A stretch of DNA of 21,993 nucleotides. It comes from a virus. Each line of letters begins with the position of its first letter. The stretch's first letter is position 1. The position numbers and the translations under genes are program-made. Location of the stretch: positions 2,643 through 24,635 of IMG/VR virus record IMGVR_UViG_3300000115_006353, one strand, 5' to 3'. A model generated the notes under the pieces. It was given only the letters and a program-made list of their open reading frames with translations. It was not told the DNA's origin and searched no databases. This document shows positions 7,597-15,201 of the stretch, piece after piece.

Positions 7597-8243
7597 AAGT
7601 TAATGAATTTTATATTGGTGACATCGAAAATAAGCTACATACATGTGTGAGAAAAAAAAGAGAACGGGCAGTCTATAAAGACGGTTCATTTTATTATAAA
7701 ATTTGGGTTCCTGAATGGACAAAATCTGAAGTTGTAAAGGTTGCATTAGACTGTGGATTTTATGATGATTTTATTTGTCCTGTAATGGCAGGAACTATAT
7801 ATGATGACACTGGTCAAAGAGGCTATATATTAAAAGAGGGTGTAGAAATTGTTCAGCATGGCATAAAAGACTGGAGGGGTTTGATTGAGCATACTACAAA
7901 AAAACAGCGATTAGATTTTTTGTCTCGGGTGATTGAAAACTCTTTAAGAGTTCATGGAACTTTTTTGGACTTCTTTCCTTCCAACCTAGTATTGTTTGAG
8001 AATAAAATATCATTCATTGATTTGGATAGTTTTGGTAGTTTTGGTTTTGTATTTGATGGTAAAAAGGAATGGTATGAGAAATTTTCATTAGATGCATGGT
8101 GGAAGCCGCTCGAAACATCAAGACGAGACTTAAATTTATCATTGCGTGGATACTTAAAGGAGTGTTTAGATATTGAATATGATGGTGTCATAGATAGTAA
8201 AGATGATTTTTACACTATCAGTGATATTTTATCAAAAAACTGA
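7593..8243 (+). CDS. Protein kinase-like fold phosphotransferase (LPS kinase/APH-like)
   Basis: The 216-aa protein carries a diverged kinase catalytic signature. HGTFLDFFPSNLVL (residues 121-134) matches the catalytic loop of aminoglycoside phosphotransferases and LPS core kinases (H, then D126-x4-N131). FIDLDSFGSF (141-150) corresponds to the metal-binding DFG strand (D143/D145). An upstream lysine (K36 in YYKIW) could be the ATP-anchoring residue, and the E/Q-rich segment near 81-89 would be the hinge. The length is short for APH but close to small bacterial sugar kinases such as WaaP/RfaY types. It probably phosphorylates a glycan sugar. A pseudokinase or a GT-associated binding module cannot be excluded. 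It overlaps the GT8-like gene by ATGA. Confidence 0.6.
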   Translation: MKVNEFYIGDIENKLHTCVRKKRERAVYKDGSFYYKIWVPEWTKSEVVKVALDCGFYDDFICPVMAGTIYDDTGQRGYILKEGVEIVQHGIKDWRGLIEHTTKKQRLDFLSRVIENSLRVHGTFLDFFPSNLVLFENKISFIDLDSFGSFGFVFDGKKEWYEKFSLDAWWKPLETSRRDLNLSLRGYLKECLDIEYDGVIDSKDDFYTISDILSKN

Positions 8244-8254
8244 TTGGAATTTTT

Positions 8255-8566
8255 ATGATATATGCAATAGATATAGACGGAATACTTTGTAATGAAACTT
8301 TAGGTGATTATGAAAACTCGGTGCCTAATCAAAAGAGTATTGATGTGGTTAATAAACTTTATGAAGATGGAAACACTATTAAGATATTTACTGGAAGGGG
8401 TTCTGCGACCGGAATTGATTGGAGGGAATTTACTGTCAATCAATTAGATGATTGGGGCGTGATGTATCATGAATTGATTTTAGGCAAACCTGTTTGTGAT
8501 ATTATTGTAGATGATAAAGCAATAAGTTTAAATGAATGGGTTGGTGGGAGAGTGCGACTTGATTGA
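8255..8566 (+). CDS. Small HAD-superfamily phosphatase
   Basis: This capless HAD protein of only 103 aa has every catalytic motif: nucleophile and acid aspartates in AIDIDGIL (D6, D8), motif II IFTGRG (residues 44-49), a conserved lysine in LGKPVCD (K78), and the metal-binding acid pair in IIVDDKAI (D86-D87). The pattern resembles small HAD proteins found in capsule clusters (BcbF/LcbC-like). It lies directly before the KdsA-type gene, so a plausible role is dephosphorylation of the ulosonate 8-phosphate, the step KdsC performs. KdsC is larger (about 190 aa) and the direct match is weak, so this role is inferred from position. The gene ends inside the start region of the next (overlap at 8559-8566). 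Confidence 0.8.
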   Translation: MIYAIDIDGILCNETLGDYENSVPNQKSIDVVNKLYEDGNTIKIFTGRGSATGIDWREFTVNQLDDWGVMYHELILGKPVCDIIVDDKAISLNEWVGGRVRLD

Positions 8567-9353
8567 TTATAATTCTTTGTTAAATGTGGAGAAGCCATTT
8601 TTAATTTCTGGTCCTTGTGTGATAGAAAGCGAAGACCATTGCATGTTTATGGCTGAGAATATTAAGAATATCGCCGATAAACTAGGCATCGAATATATAT
8701 TTAAAGCATCGTTTGATAAAGCGAACAGAACAGCCTTAACTAATTATAGAGGATTGGGTTTAGACAAATCTTTAAAGATTTTTTCTAGAATTAGGGACGA
8801 ACTTAAAATTCCCGTCTTAACAGACTTTCATGAGTCGTGGCAAGCTAGATCATTACAGGATTGTGTTGATGTGTTGCAAATTCCTTCTTTTTTATCTAGG
8901 CAAACAGATTTACTTGTAGCAGCCGCAGAAACGGGGAAGATTGTGAATATTAAAAAAGCTCAATTTGTTTCTGGGCATGACACTAAAAAAATGGTTGATA
9001 AGTGTATAGACAGTGGAAATGGTTCGGTTTTTTTAACAGAGCGCGGAAACACTTTTGGTTATGGTGACTATATTGTTGATTTTAGGAATCTAGTTGTCAT
9101 GAGTGAATATGCTCCGGTTATTTTTGATGTGGGTCATTCTTTGCAAAATGGGTGTTCTGGGGGAAGTTCTGGTTCAAAAATTCAGTTTGCTGAACCATAT
9201 CTTCGCGCCGCTTTAGCGATTGGTGTTAATGGAATTTTTATGGAGGTTCATGATGATCCAGAGAATGCCCTGTCTGACGGCACTACGAGTATTAAATTAA
9301 GTTCATTATATGAATTGTTGAATTCAAATATGGATGTTTGGAGGACTAGATGA
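8559..9353 (+). CDS. kdsA: KdsA-type 3-deoxy-octulosonate-8-phosphate synthase
   Basis: This aldolase-type enzyme condenses a five-carbon aldose phosphate (arabinose 5-phosphate in the classical case) with PEP. I choose TTG 8559 because GGGAGAG (8546-8552) lies just before it and the product, 264 aa from MIDYNSLLNV, aligns with KdsA N-termini. ATG 8532 is the alternative, adding nine residues. Strong family motifs are LISGPCVIES (residues 15-24), FKASFDKANRT (48-58), LTDFHE (87-92), IPSFLSRQTDL (108-118), VNIKKAQFVSG (129-139), ERGNTFGYGD (161-170), FDVGHSLQ (189-196), and FMEVHDDPENALSDG (227-241). C20, H193, E229 and D240 match the four metal ligands of the metal-dependent class (Aquifex-like), unlike the metal-free E. 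coli enzyme that has Asn at the Cys position. No SAF domain is present, so it is not NeuB. Confidence 0.93.
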   Translation: MIDYNSLLNVEKPFLISGPCVIESEDHCMFMAENIKNIADKLGIEYIFKASFDKANRTALTNYRGLGLDKSLKIFSRIRDELKIPVLTDFHESWQARSLQDCVDVLQIPSFLSRQTDLLVAAAETGKIVNIKKAQFVSGHDTKKMVDKCIDSGNGSVFLTERGNTFGYGDYIVDFRNLVVMSEYAPVIFDVGHSLQNGCSGGSSGSKIQFAEPYLRAALAIGVNGIFMEVHDDPENALSDGTTSIKLSSLYELLNSNMDVWRTR

Positions 9354-10360
9354 GATTACTATTAGATACGATTGATACTAAAATTATAAGTAAATATTAT
9401 AAACTTGGGTTACTTTTTGGTGTAACGACAAATCCAACCTTAGCAAAGAGGTTTGGCATGTCTGATGATATTGATATGATCAAGAAAATCCGAGATGTTA
9501 TGCCCATTGGAGAAATTCATGTGGAGGCATTCGGCGATAATGCGATTGAAATTATTAATAACGCAAAGCGAATCCGGCATGATTCTCTTGACAATAACCT
9601 AGTATTCAAGGTTCCATTTAGCCCAAGTGGAGTTCAAGCTGTAAAGTTTTTAAAGAGAGAGGGTCTTAGAACTAATCTGCATCTAATATTTTCTCTCAAT
9701 CAATCTCTGCTTTCTAGTTCTGTTGACACTGACTATATTTGCCCCCTAGTTGGAAGGCTTGACGATGTTGGTCATGATGCATTTGACAATCTAGAAAAAA
9801 TTATTAATTCATATAAAAAGTTCGACCATATCCATACTAAAATTATGGTATCGAGTGTTCGTCACCCGCAGCATGTTGAACGTGCATTTATGATTGGAGC
9901 CGATGTTGTAACAGTTCCAGCCGCAGTCTTAGACAAGATGTTTAGTCACCCATTAACATCTTCTGGTTATAAGGAATTTGAGGATGATATAAGAACTATG
10001 CAAACTATTCATGAGTCTGACATTGATAATGATTGCGTGGTTGATTCAACTACGTCATTGAAGGATTGTGTAGTTCACATGACAAAATATAAAAAAGATA
10101 GTGTTGTGAGTTGTGTTGATGGTGAAACCGGAATTTATACATTGGGCGATTTTAAGAGACTTATGGTAGATGGCGATTTCAATATTTCAGAACATCTCGA
10201 TGAACCAATTGCTAAGTTTATGAATTTTGATGGTGTTAGTTTAGACTCTTCGTCTACTTATGAAGATGTATTTTCTGTTTTTGATAATAACAATATTCGA
10301 CATATTGCAATACTGTCCAATAAAAATGTTGTTGGTGTTTTGACTAAAGAAGAATTGTGA
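9350..10360 (+). CDS. Transaldolase/FSA-like domain fused to C-terminal CBS pair
   Basis: This is a two-part protein of 336 aa. Residues 1 to about 220 form a small transaldolase/fructose-6-phosphate-aldolase-like barrel: LDTIDTKIISKY, FGVTTNPTLAKR (23-34), the Schiff-base lysine K87 in VFKVPFSPSGVQAVKFLKREG, TNLHLIFSLNQ (108-118), YICPLVGRLDDVGHDAFDN (129-147), KIMVSSVRHPQHVERAFMIGAD, and VTVPAAVLDKMFSHPLT. Residues about 232-336 look like two CBS motifs, ending IRHIAILSNKNVVGVLTKEEL. CBS pairs regulate enzymes by nucleotide binding and also occur on KdsD, which makes arabinose 5-phosphate. Directly downstream of kdsA (ATGA overlap, GGAGG at 9340-9344), it could supply the aldose phosphate for KdsA. 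Free-standing TalC is a known phage gene; this fusion is unusual. Confidence 0.85.
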   Translation: MRLLLDTIDTKIISKYYKLGLLFGVTTNPTLAKRFGMSDDIDMIKKIRDVMPIGEIHVEAFGDNAIEIINNAKRIRHDSLDNNLVFKVPFSPSGVQAVKFLKREGLRTNLHLIFSLNQSLLSSSVDTDYICPLVGRLDDVGHDAFDNLEKIINSYKKFDHIHTKIMVSSVRHPQHVERAFMIGADVVTVPAAVLDKMFSHPLTSSGYKEFEDDIRTMQTIHESDIDNDCVVDSTTSLKDCVVHMTKYKKDSVVSCVDGETGIYTLGDFKRLMVDGDFNISEHLDEPIAKFMNFDGVSLDSSSTYEDVFSVFDNNNIRHIAILSNKNVVGVLTKEEL

Positions 10361-10373
10361 TTTGTGGTGACAA

Positions 10374-11270
10374 ATGAAAATATTTTTCAACCAAAAACCA
10401 GTTTCCGGTCCTTGGGGCGGCGGCAATAAATTATTATCTTCATTAGTTTCTTCATTAGCTGATAAAGTGACTTTTGATTTAACTGACGATGTTGATATTA
10501 TTTTTTGTATGGACCCACGACCAAACCATCAAGGGCTTTGGTATCAAGACTATTTGAATCATAAAACTAAACATGGATCGAAGATAGTTCAAAGGGTTGG
10601 TGATGTGGGAACACACGGAAAACCTCAACTTACACAGCTTATCAGGGATAGTGTGGTTTATTCTGATTTTTGTATTTTTCCGAGCCAATGGGCATCTGAT
10701 TATATTGATGATCAAATGAATTCGATAATTATTTCAAATGCTCCATTAGATTGTTTCTATGAAGAGAGGACTCGTCGAATTGTTCCAAATCAGCCCGTTC
10801 GTGTAGTTACGCATCATTGGTCTGATAATATAAGAAAAGGGTTTGATCTATATTCTGAGTTTGCTAGGATAAATCCTTTTGATGTTGAATTTACATATAT
10901 TGGGAGATACTCTAGCGACTATAATTTACAGGGAATAAACTATATTCCACCAAAGGATAAAAGTGAGTTAAAGACTATTCTACCAACATACGATATATAC
11001 CTTACGGCTTCCGAAGAAGAAGCGGGAGCAAATCATGTTTTAGAGGCGATGGCATCAGGTCTTCCGGTTCTCTATAGAGATTCTGGTGGTAGTATCGTTG
11101 AATATTGTTCCGATTATGGGTTGGAATATGATTCTATAGATTCTTTAATTCGCCAGTTATCCAAGTGTGTTGAAGATTATGAAAAATATAAAACGAAAGT
11201 TTTAAATTACAATGAACGCATTGAAAATGTAATTGAAAGGTATTTGGGTATTATATTACATGGTAGATAA
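10374..11270 (+). CDS. GT4-type glycosyltransferase
   Basis: This retaining GT-B transferase (298 aa) has an N-terminal glycine-rich motif SGPWGGGNKLLSSLV (residues 11-25), a feature of GT4 enzymes in which this loop contacts the sugar donor. ITS C-terminal domain has the donor signature ASEEEAGANHVLEAMASGLP (212-231), with E216 and E224 spaced by seven. RVGDVGTHGKP (74-84) and FPSQWASDYI (102-111) are further conserved stretches. It starts 13 bases after the transaldolase fusion and overlaps the next gene by 11 bases. The short N-terminal domain is typical of phage GT4 proteins. Specificity is unknown; its place after the ulosonate-type genes makes it one candidate to transfer that sugar, although CMP-sugar transferases usually belong to other families. 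Confidence 0.86.
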   Translation: MKIFFNQKPVSGPWGGGNKLLSSLVSSLADKVTFDLTDDVDIIFCMDPRPNHQGLWYQDYLNHKTKHGSKIVQRVGDVGTHGKPQLTQLIRDSVVYSDFCIFPSQWASDYIDDQMNSIIISNAPLDCFYEERTRRIVPNQPVRVVTHHWSDNIRKGFDLYSEFARINPFDVEFTYIGRYSSDYNLQGINYIPPKDKSELKTILPTYDIYLTASEEEAGANHVLEAMASGLPVLYRDSGGSIVEYCSDYGLEYDSIDSLIRQLSKCVEDYEKYKTKVLNYNERIENVIERYLGIILHGR

Positions 11271-12021
11271 CATTCCGGTTTACATATTCTCCACGCAAGA
11301 AAGAACCAAAGACCTTTGTGTTTATTCCTACAAAAAACTTGGATTTGAAAATGTTGTGGTATTAGAGGATTCTAGTTCGTTCAAGGACAAATACATTGAA
11401 TTTGCCGAACATGCATCTTCTAGCGGATTGGATTATTTTATTAGAGCGGATGCTGATTTGATTCCATTTGATGGAATTTTAAAAATTGTAAGCAAAATAA
11501 AATCAGGAATTCCCTATTGGATTGAGGGGCAATATTTTGACTATTTTATGAATAAGCGCAGGCATGGAACTCCACATCTCATCCCAAAAGTGGCAGTCGA
11601 TGTATTGGCTAATAATCATGGCATTATATCAAATTCAAAAAAACCAGAAAGTGAATTTTCTAGGTATCTTGTTAACAATGATTTAGTAAAGCTGAAGTCT
11701 GTAAAAGTTATAACCAGTTTACATGAATATGAACAATATCCCAGCAAGGTTTGCAATTCTTTTCTTAATCGTCTTAAACGAAGCCACCGGCATTTATATG
11801 ATTTATCCTTTATTGAGAATTATGCTCCTGAAATATATAAGAAAGCAATAAAACATGCTATTGATATATACAATTCGGGAAATTTAGAACATCCAGATAG
11901 TATGAATTTTTTAGACTTTAGCGATTTGGATATTGGGTTTAGTGATATTTCCGAACACCAATTGAGTGCAGTTTATACTGACTTGAAATACATATACTCT
12001 TTAGTGAATCGGATTGTGTAA
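11260..12021 (+). CDS. Probable GT-A glycosyltransferase
   Basis: I choose ATG 11260 (MVDNIPVYIF). An upstream TTG at 11233 is in frame but would add a stretch without a strand-like start. The product is 253 aa. It begins with a beta strand IPVYIFSTQERTKDL, followed by GFENVVVLED (residues 28-37), and has a DxD-type metal-binding motif FIRADADLIPFDG (60-72). This arrangement resembles small GT-A transferases. The C-terminal half is not recognisable and rich in Tyr, His and Lys. The gene ends in TAATG with the next. The glycosyltransferase call rests mainly on the DAD motif and the cluster context. Confidence 0.6.
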   Translation: MVDNIPVYIFSTQERTKDLCVYSYKKLGFENVVVLEDSSSFKDKYIEFAEHASSSGLDYFIRADADLIPFDGILKIVSKIKSGIPYWIEGQYFDYFMNKRRHGTPHLIPKVAVDVLANNHGIISNSKKPESEFSRYLVNNDLVKLKSVKVITSLHEYEQYPSKVCNSFLNRLKRSHRHLYDLSFIENYAPEIYKKAIKHAIDIYNSGNLEHPDSMNFLDFSDLDIGFSDISEHQLSAVYTDLKYIYSLVNRIV

Positions 12022-13142
12022 TGGCTGAAAAAAGTTTTTGTTTCTATTATGTAAACACTACTGATATACAAGAATATACTGGGCTGATATTAGAATGCGT
12101 TCGCGCAAACATTCATGCACATATTATGGTCTTTGACATCACTTCAGAGAAAAGGAATTTTTATTATTATTCATTGCATGATTTTGAAGATTATTTTGAC
12201 AGGGTATTTTCGTTGAATGGTCTAGAAAAAAAATATTCAATTCACAAATATACAAAGAACGACGAGACGAAGTATTTAAGCGATTATCAAAAAATTAATC
12301 CAAATTTAGTGTTTACTAGAATTGTTAAGAATTTGAAATATGCTTATTGGACACCAGTTGTTGAAAAAAATAAGTCTGTGGTATTTTTGTGGGAGCCCCA
12401 ACAAACCCACCCAAAATATGATAATTTCTTAACGCTTTCCAGATATGTTAATGGTGTTATAGGGTTTATGAATAATAATACTGCTGATTATTCTGGGCTA
12501 TTGAGGTATGTGGGTGCTGGACACACACCTTGTCTGGGAGATGATATTGTTGAATTTTGTAAAAAAGAAAAAACTTGCTTTATACCAGAAACTTGGGCTA
12601 GAAACCCCCAAGATAAAAAAAATAATTTACCGTTTGTTTTAGAGGTTGTGCAATCATTAAAATCAATGGGATATTCTATAGCGTATAAAATGCGAGAGAA
12701 AGGGTATCCTGCACAAGACAGGTATGATAAAAATTATGTCAATGAAGTTGAGTCTTTGGTCGATCTGGTTATAACGAAAGACTTGCACTACCCATCTAGT
12801 TTGTATTATTTGATTGAAAATTGTGATTTAACTTGCACATTTAATGTTACAACAACCACATTGGATGCAATTGATTTGTCTAAAAATTCTTTTGTATTTT
12901 TATCAAAACATTTAAATAATCATTACAGGTCAAAGCTAAAAGAAAAACATCCATTATCTTGGGGTATTCCATATTTTTATGATAATTTGAAAAATACAAC
13001 AAATCTCTATGATCAAAAATATGAAACACAATCAGTAAAAAGTTTTTTGGTCGATAATGAATTTAGAGAAAGAGCCCAGACAAGTTTTGTGTTGAATGAC
13101 AATCCACATAGGGACTTGATTCAAAGGCTACTACATATATGA
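12021..13142 (+). CDS. Hypothetical protein, possible GT-B-like transferase
   Basis: I do not recognise a defined family in this 373-aa protein. The most telling segment is residues 256-296: HYPSSLYYLIENCDL, then FNVTTTTLDAIDLSKNSFVFLS. It resembles the C-terminal donor domain of capsule synthesis or CDP-glycerol-type GT-B enzymes, where a serine/threonine stretch is followed by a helix and a value such as FVFLS. An earlier FLWEPQQTHPKY (122-133) and YAYWTP might belong to the N-terminal Rossmann domain. It has no membrane segment. TAATG couples it to the preceding gene; a 24-base gap follows, the largest in the cluster. A glycosyltransferase is likely by context but unproven. Confidence 0.55.
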   Translation: MAEKSFCFYYVNTTDIQEYTGLILECVRANIHAHIMVFDITSEKRNFYYYSLHDFEDYFDRVFSLNGLEKKYSIHKYTKNDETKYLSDYQKINPNLVFTRIVKNLKYAYWTPVVEKNKSVVFLWEPQQTHPKYDNFLTLSRYVNGVIGFMNNNTADYSGLLRYVGAGHTPCLGDDIVEFCKKEKTCFIPETWARNPQDKKNNLPFVLEVVQSLKSMGYSIAYKMREKGYPAQDRYDKNYVNEVESLVDLVITKDLHYPSSLYYLIENCDLTCTFNVTTTTLDAIDLSKNSFVFLSKHLNNHYRSKLKEKHPLSWGIPYFYDNLKNTTNLYDQKYETQSVKSFLVDNEFRERAQTSFVLNDNPHRDLIQRLLHI

Positions 13143-13166
13143 GCTATCAGTGGGAGATATTATATA

Positions 13167-13814
13167 ATGAAAGCAGTGACATTTATTCGGTTAGATAGTA
13201 AGCGTGTTCCTAGAAAAAGTGTTTCGCCTTTGCAGGGGCGACCTTTGTTTGATTACTCTTTATCGACAATGAATAAGGTAGAAGGAATTGACGAGATACT
13301 TGTATTTGCTTCTGAGGATTTTATAAAAGATACCGTGAGTCCTGATGTTGATTATACCTTTGTTCAAAGGGATAAGTTTCTAGATGGTGACGTAACCTTC
13401 AATACTGTTATGACAGAAGCAATTAAGCATATAGACAGTGAATTTATTTTGTATTTTTGCGTCACTTCTCCTTTTATTACAAGGGAAGTGGTCGATGATA
13501 TTATTGATAATGTTGAATCTGGGGAATATGATTCTGGTCTTGCGGTAAAGGCTTCCCAATCTTTTTGCTGGTATGATGGGAAACCTTTAAATTATGATCC
13601 AACAAAAACTATACCTTTCACGCAGGATCTCAATCCAGTTTTAGTGGAGACTAGCGGTCTTTATGTTTTTAAGAAAGAATTGTTTGAAAATTATGGAAGA
13701 CGAATTGGAGATAATCCATATCTCAAACAGGTTGATGAAGTTGTGGGTCATGATATAGATTACCCAATTGATTTTACTCTAGCAGAATATTATTTGGAGA
13801 AGGGTTTAGTATGA
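13167..13814 (+). CDS. neuA-like: CMP-sugar (acylneuraminate-type) cytidylyltransferase
   Basis: This 215-aa enzyme would activate a nonulosonic or octulosonic acid with CTP to give a CMP-sugar. The N-terminal nucleotide loop FIRLDSKRVPRKSVSPLQGR (residues 6-25) matches the NeuA family (SKR-P-K pattern), and so do LFDYSL (27-32), FCVTSPFITREV (97-108), GLYVF (164-168) and the C-terminal DIDYPIDF (196-203), the metal-binding acidic motif. KdsB proteins instead carry a STRLPGKPL loop, so the sequence is NeuA-like rather than KdsB-like. Together with the KdsA-type enzyme, it suggests a CMP-activated ulosonic acid. It starts after GGGAGA (13152-13157) and overlaps the SDR gene by ATGA. Confidence 0.85.
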   Translation: MKAVTFIRLDSKRVPRKSVSPLQGRPLFDYSLSTMNKVEGIDEILVFASEDFIKDTVSPDVDYTFVQRDKFLDGDVTFNTVMTEAIKHIDSEFILYFCVTSPFITREVVDDIIDNVESGEYDSGLAVKASQSFCWYDGKPLNYDPTKTIPFTQDLNPVLVETSGLYVFKKELFENYGRRIGDNPYLKQVDEVVGHDIDYPIDFTLAEYYLEKGLV

Positions 13815-14515
13815 TGGAATTATTCTCGGTTAAAGATAAAGTTGTAATAGTGACAGGATCGTCTGGTGGAAATGGTTCGGCAATATCAGATGGATTGGAA
13901 AAACTTGGTGCTATTGTCGAAAGGGCGGATTTGCCGGAATGTGATGTCACAAAAAACGAAGATCTGGACGATCTTGTTAGAAGCGCATTGCGCCATTCAG
14001 GCAAAATTGATGGGTTGGTGAATTGTGCAGGAGTTACTTTTGTCAATGATTTGTTTGAGTACACAGAAGATGATTGGGATAAAACTTACCGTATAAATCT
14101 AAAAGCTCCTTACGAATTATCCAGAAAAGCAGCAAGACATATGAAAATTGGTGGAGGTTCTATTGTCAACATAACAAGTCTAAATTCTGAGATGGCATTT
14201 CCCAATAATCCGGCTTATGTATCGACGAAGGGTGGATTGAAGCAACTGTCGAAGTCTCTCGCTTTAGATTTGGGTAAGTATGAAATCCGTGTTAACAATC
14301 TTGGACCCGGCTATATAAGAACTAATATGACAAGGGGCAGTTGGAAAAATCGAAGGCAAGAAATAGAAGACCGCACCATACTTGGTAGGTGGGGCGAATC
14401 TGAAGATTTGGTCGGAACAGTTGTGTTTTTATTATCATCAGCCTCTACCTATATAACAGGGCAGGATATTTATGTTGATGGTGGTTATCTTGCGAAGGGA
14501 ATGAAGTGCGAGTAG
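13811..14515 (+). CDS. Classical SDR oxidoreductase
   Basis: This NAD(P)-dependent short-chain dehydrogenase (234 aa) carries all family marks: cofactor loop VTGSSGGNGSA (residues 14-24), DV at 45-46, NCAG at 71-74, N96, catalytic S123 within NITSLNSE, and Y136-x3-K140 in YVSTK, followed by PGYIRTNMT and a C-terminal YITGQDIYVDGGYLAKG. It begins ATGA over the cytidylyltransferase stop. SDRs often sit beside NeuA-type synthetases in surface-sugar clusters and presumably oxidise or reduce a sugar precursor; the exact substrate is unknown. A second SDR follows immediately, overlapping by ten bases, so the pair may act as an epimerising oxidation-reduction couple. Confidence 0.9.
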   Translation: MMELFSVKDKVVIVTGSSGGNGSAISDGLEKLGAIVERADLPECDVTKNEDLDDLVRSALRHSGKIDGLVNCAGVTFVNDLFEYTEDDWDKTYRINLKAPYELSRKAARHMKIGGGSIVNITSLNSEMAFPNNPAYVSTKGGLKQLSKSLALDLGKYEIRVNNLGPGYIRTNMTRGSWKNRRQEIEDRTILGRWGESEDLVGTVVFLLSSASTYITGQDIYVDGGYLAKGMKCE

Positions 14516-15201
14516 TTATAACGGGCGGCGCAACAGGAATAGGTAGATCGTGTGTTAATGCTTTATTATCCAATGATATTGATTTAATTTATTTTAGTAG
14601 TGTTGATGCAGCTAAAGAGTTGGAGAGTTGTCGAGTAAAGACACACCGAGTTGATGTGACGAATGAAAGTGCTGTTGCTACTTTTTTTGATTCGATTGAG
14701 CCTTTTGATGTTTTGATAAATAATGCTGGAGGAAACGTGTCTTTCAGCCCAACAACAGAATATGATAAAGATGATTGGATTGAAACATTTAACTTAAACA
14801 CGATGAGTGTATTTTTGATGTGTAAGTATGGGATTCCGATTATCAATGATGGTGGTAGAATAATAAATATAAGTTCTATATCAGCAACTACAGGGGGTGC
14901 CCCCGGAGGAATGGCATATGCTGCGTCAAAGGCGGCAGTAAATACTATGACAAAATCTTTATCCAAAGAACTTGCCGAAAAAAATATTTGTGTAAATGCA
15001 ATTGCGCCGGGAATTGTGTGGACAAAGCAGCATGAAAAATTTTCAAGTCGGGAGTATTATAATACCTTAATAGAAAAAGTGCCTATGGGTCGTGACGGAA
15101 AGCCGGAAGATATTGCTGGTGTTGTTGAATTTTTGTGTTCTGATAAAAGTTCTTATATCACGGGTCAGGTGTTTGGAGTTAATGGAGGAATGTTGATGTG
15201 A
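14506..15201 (+). CDS. Classical SDR oxidoreductase (FabG-like)
   Basis: The gene starts at GTG 14506, with AAGGGA at 14495-14500 as ribosome-binding site, and overlaps the previous gene by ten bases. The 231-aa protein has the cofactor loop VVITGGATGIGRS (residues 3-15), NNAG (72-75), serine S123/S124 in NISSIS, and the active Y138-x3-K142 in YAASK, then an APGIVWT loop and a C-terminal SYITGQVFGVNGG. It is a sister of its upstream neighbour but clearly distinct in sequence, so this is not a recent duplication. A FabG-like name is only structural; within this cluster a sugar substrate is more likely than fatty acid synthesis. Confidence 0.9.
   Translation: MRVVITGGATGIGRSCVNALLSNDIDLIYFSSVDAAKELESCRVKTHRVDVTNESAVATFFDSIEPFDVLINNAGGNVSFSPTTEYDKDDWIETFNLNTMSVFLMCKYGIPIINDGGRIINISSISATTGGAPGGMAYAASKAAVNTMTKSLSKELAEKNICVNAIAPGIVWTKQHEKFSSREYYNTLIEKVPMGRDGKPEDIAGVVEFLCSDKSSYITGQVFGVNGGMLM

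Noticed and set aside
8559-9353. NeuB-type sialic acid synthase
   Set aside because: Sequence motifs are those of KdsA and there is no C-terminal SAF antifreeze-like domain.
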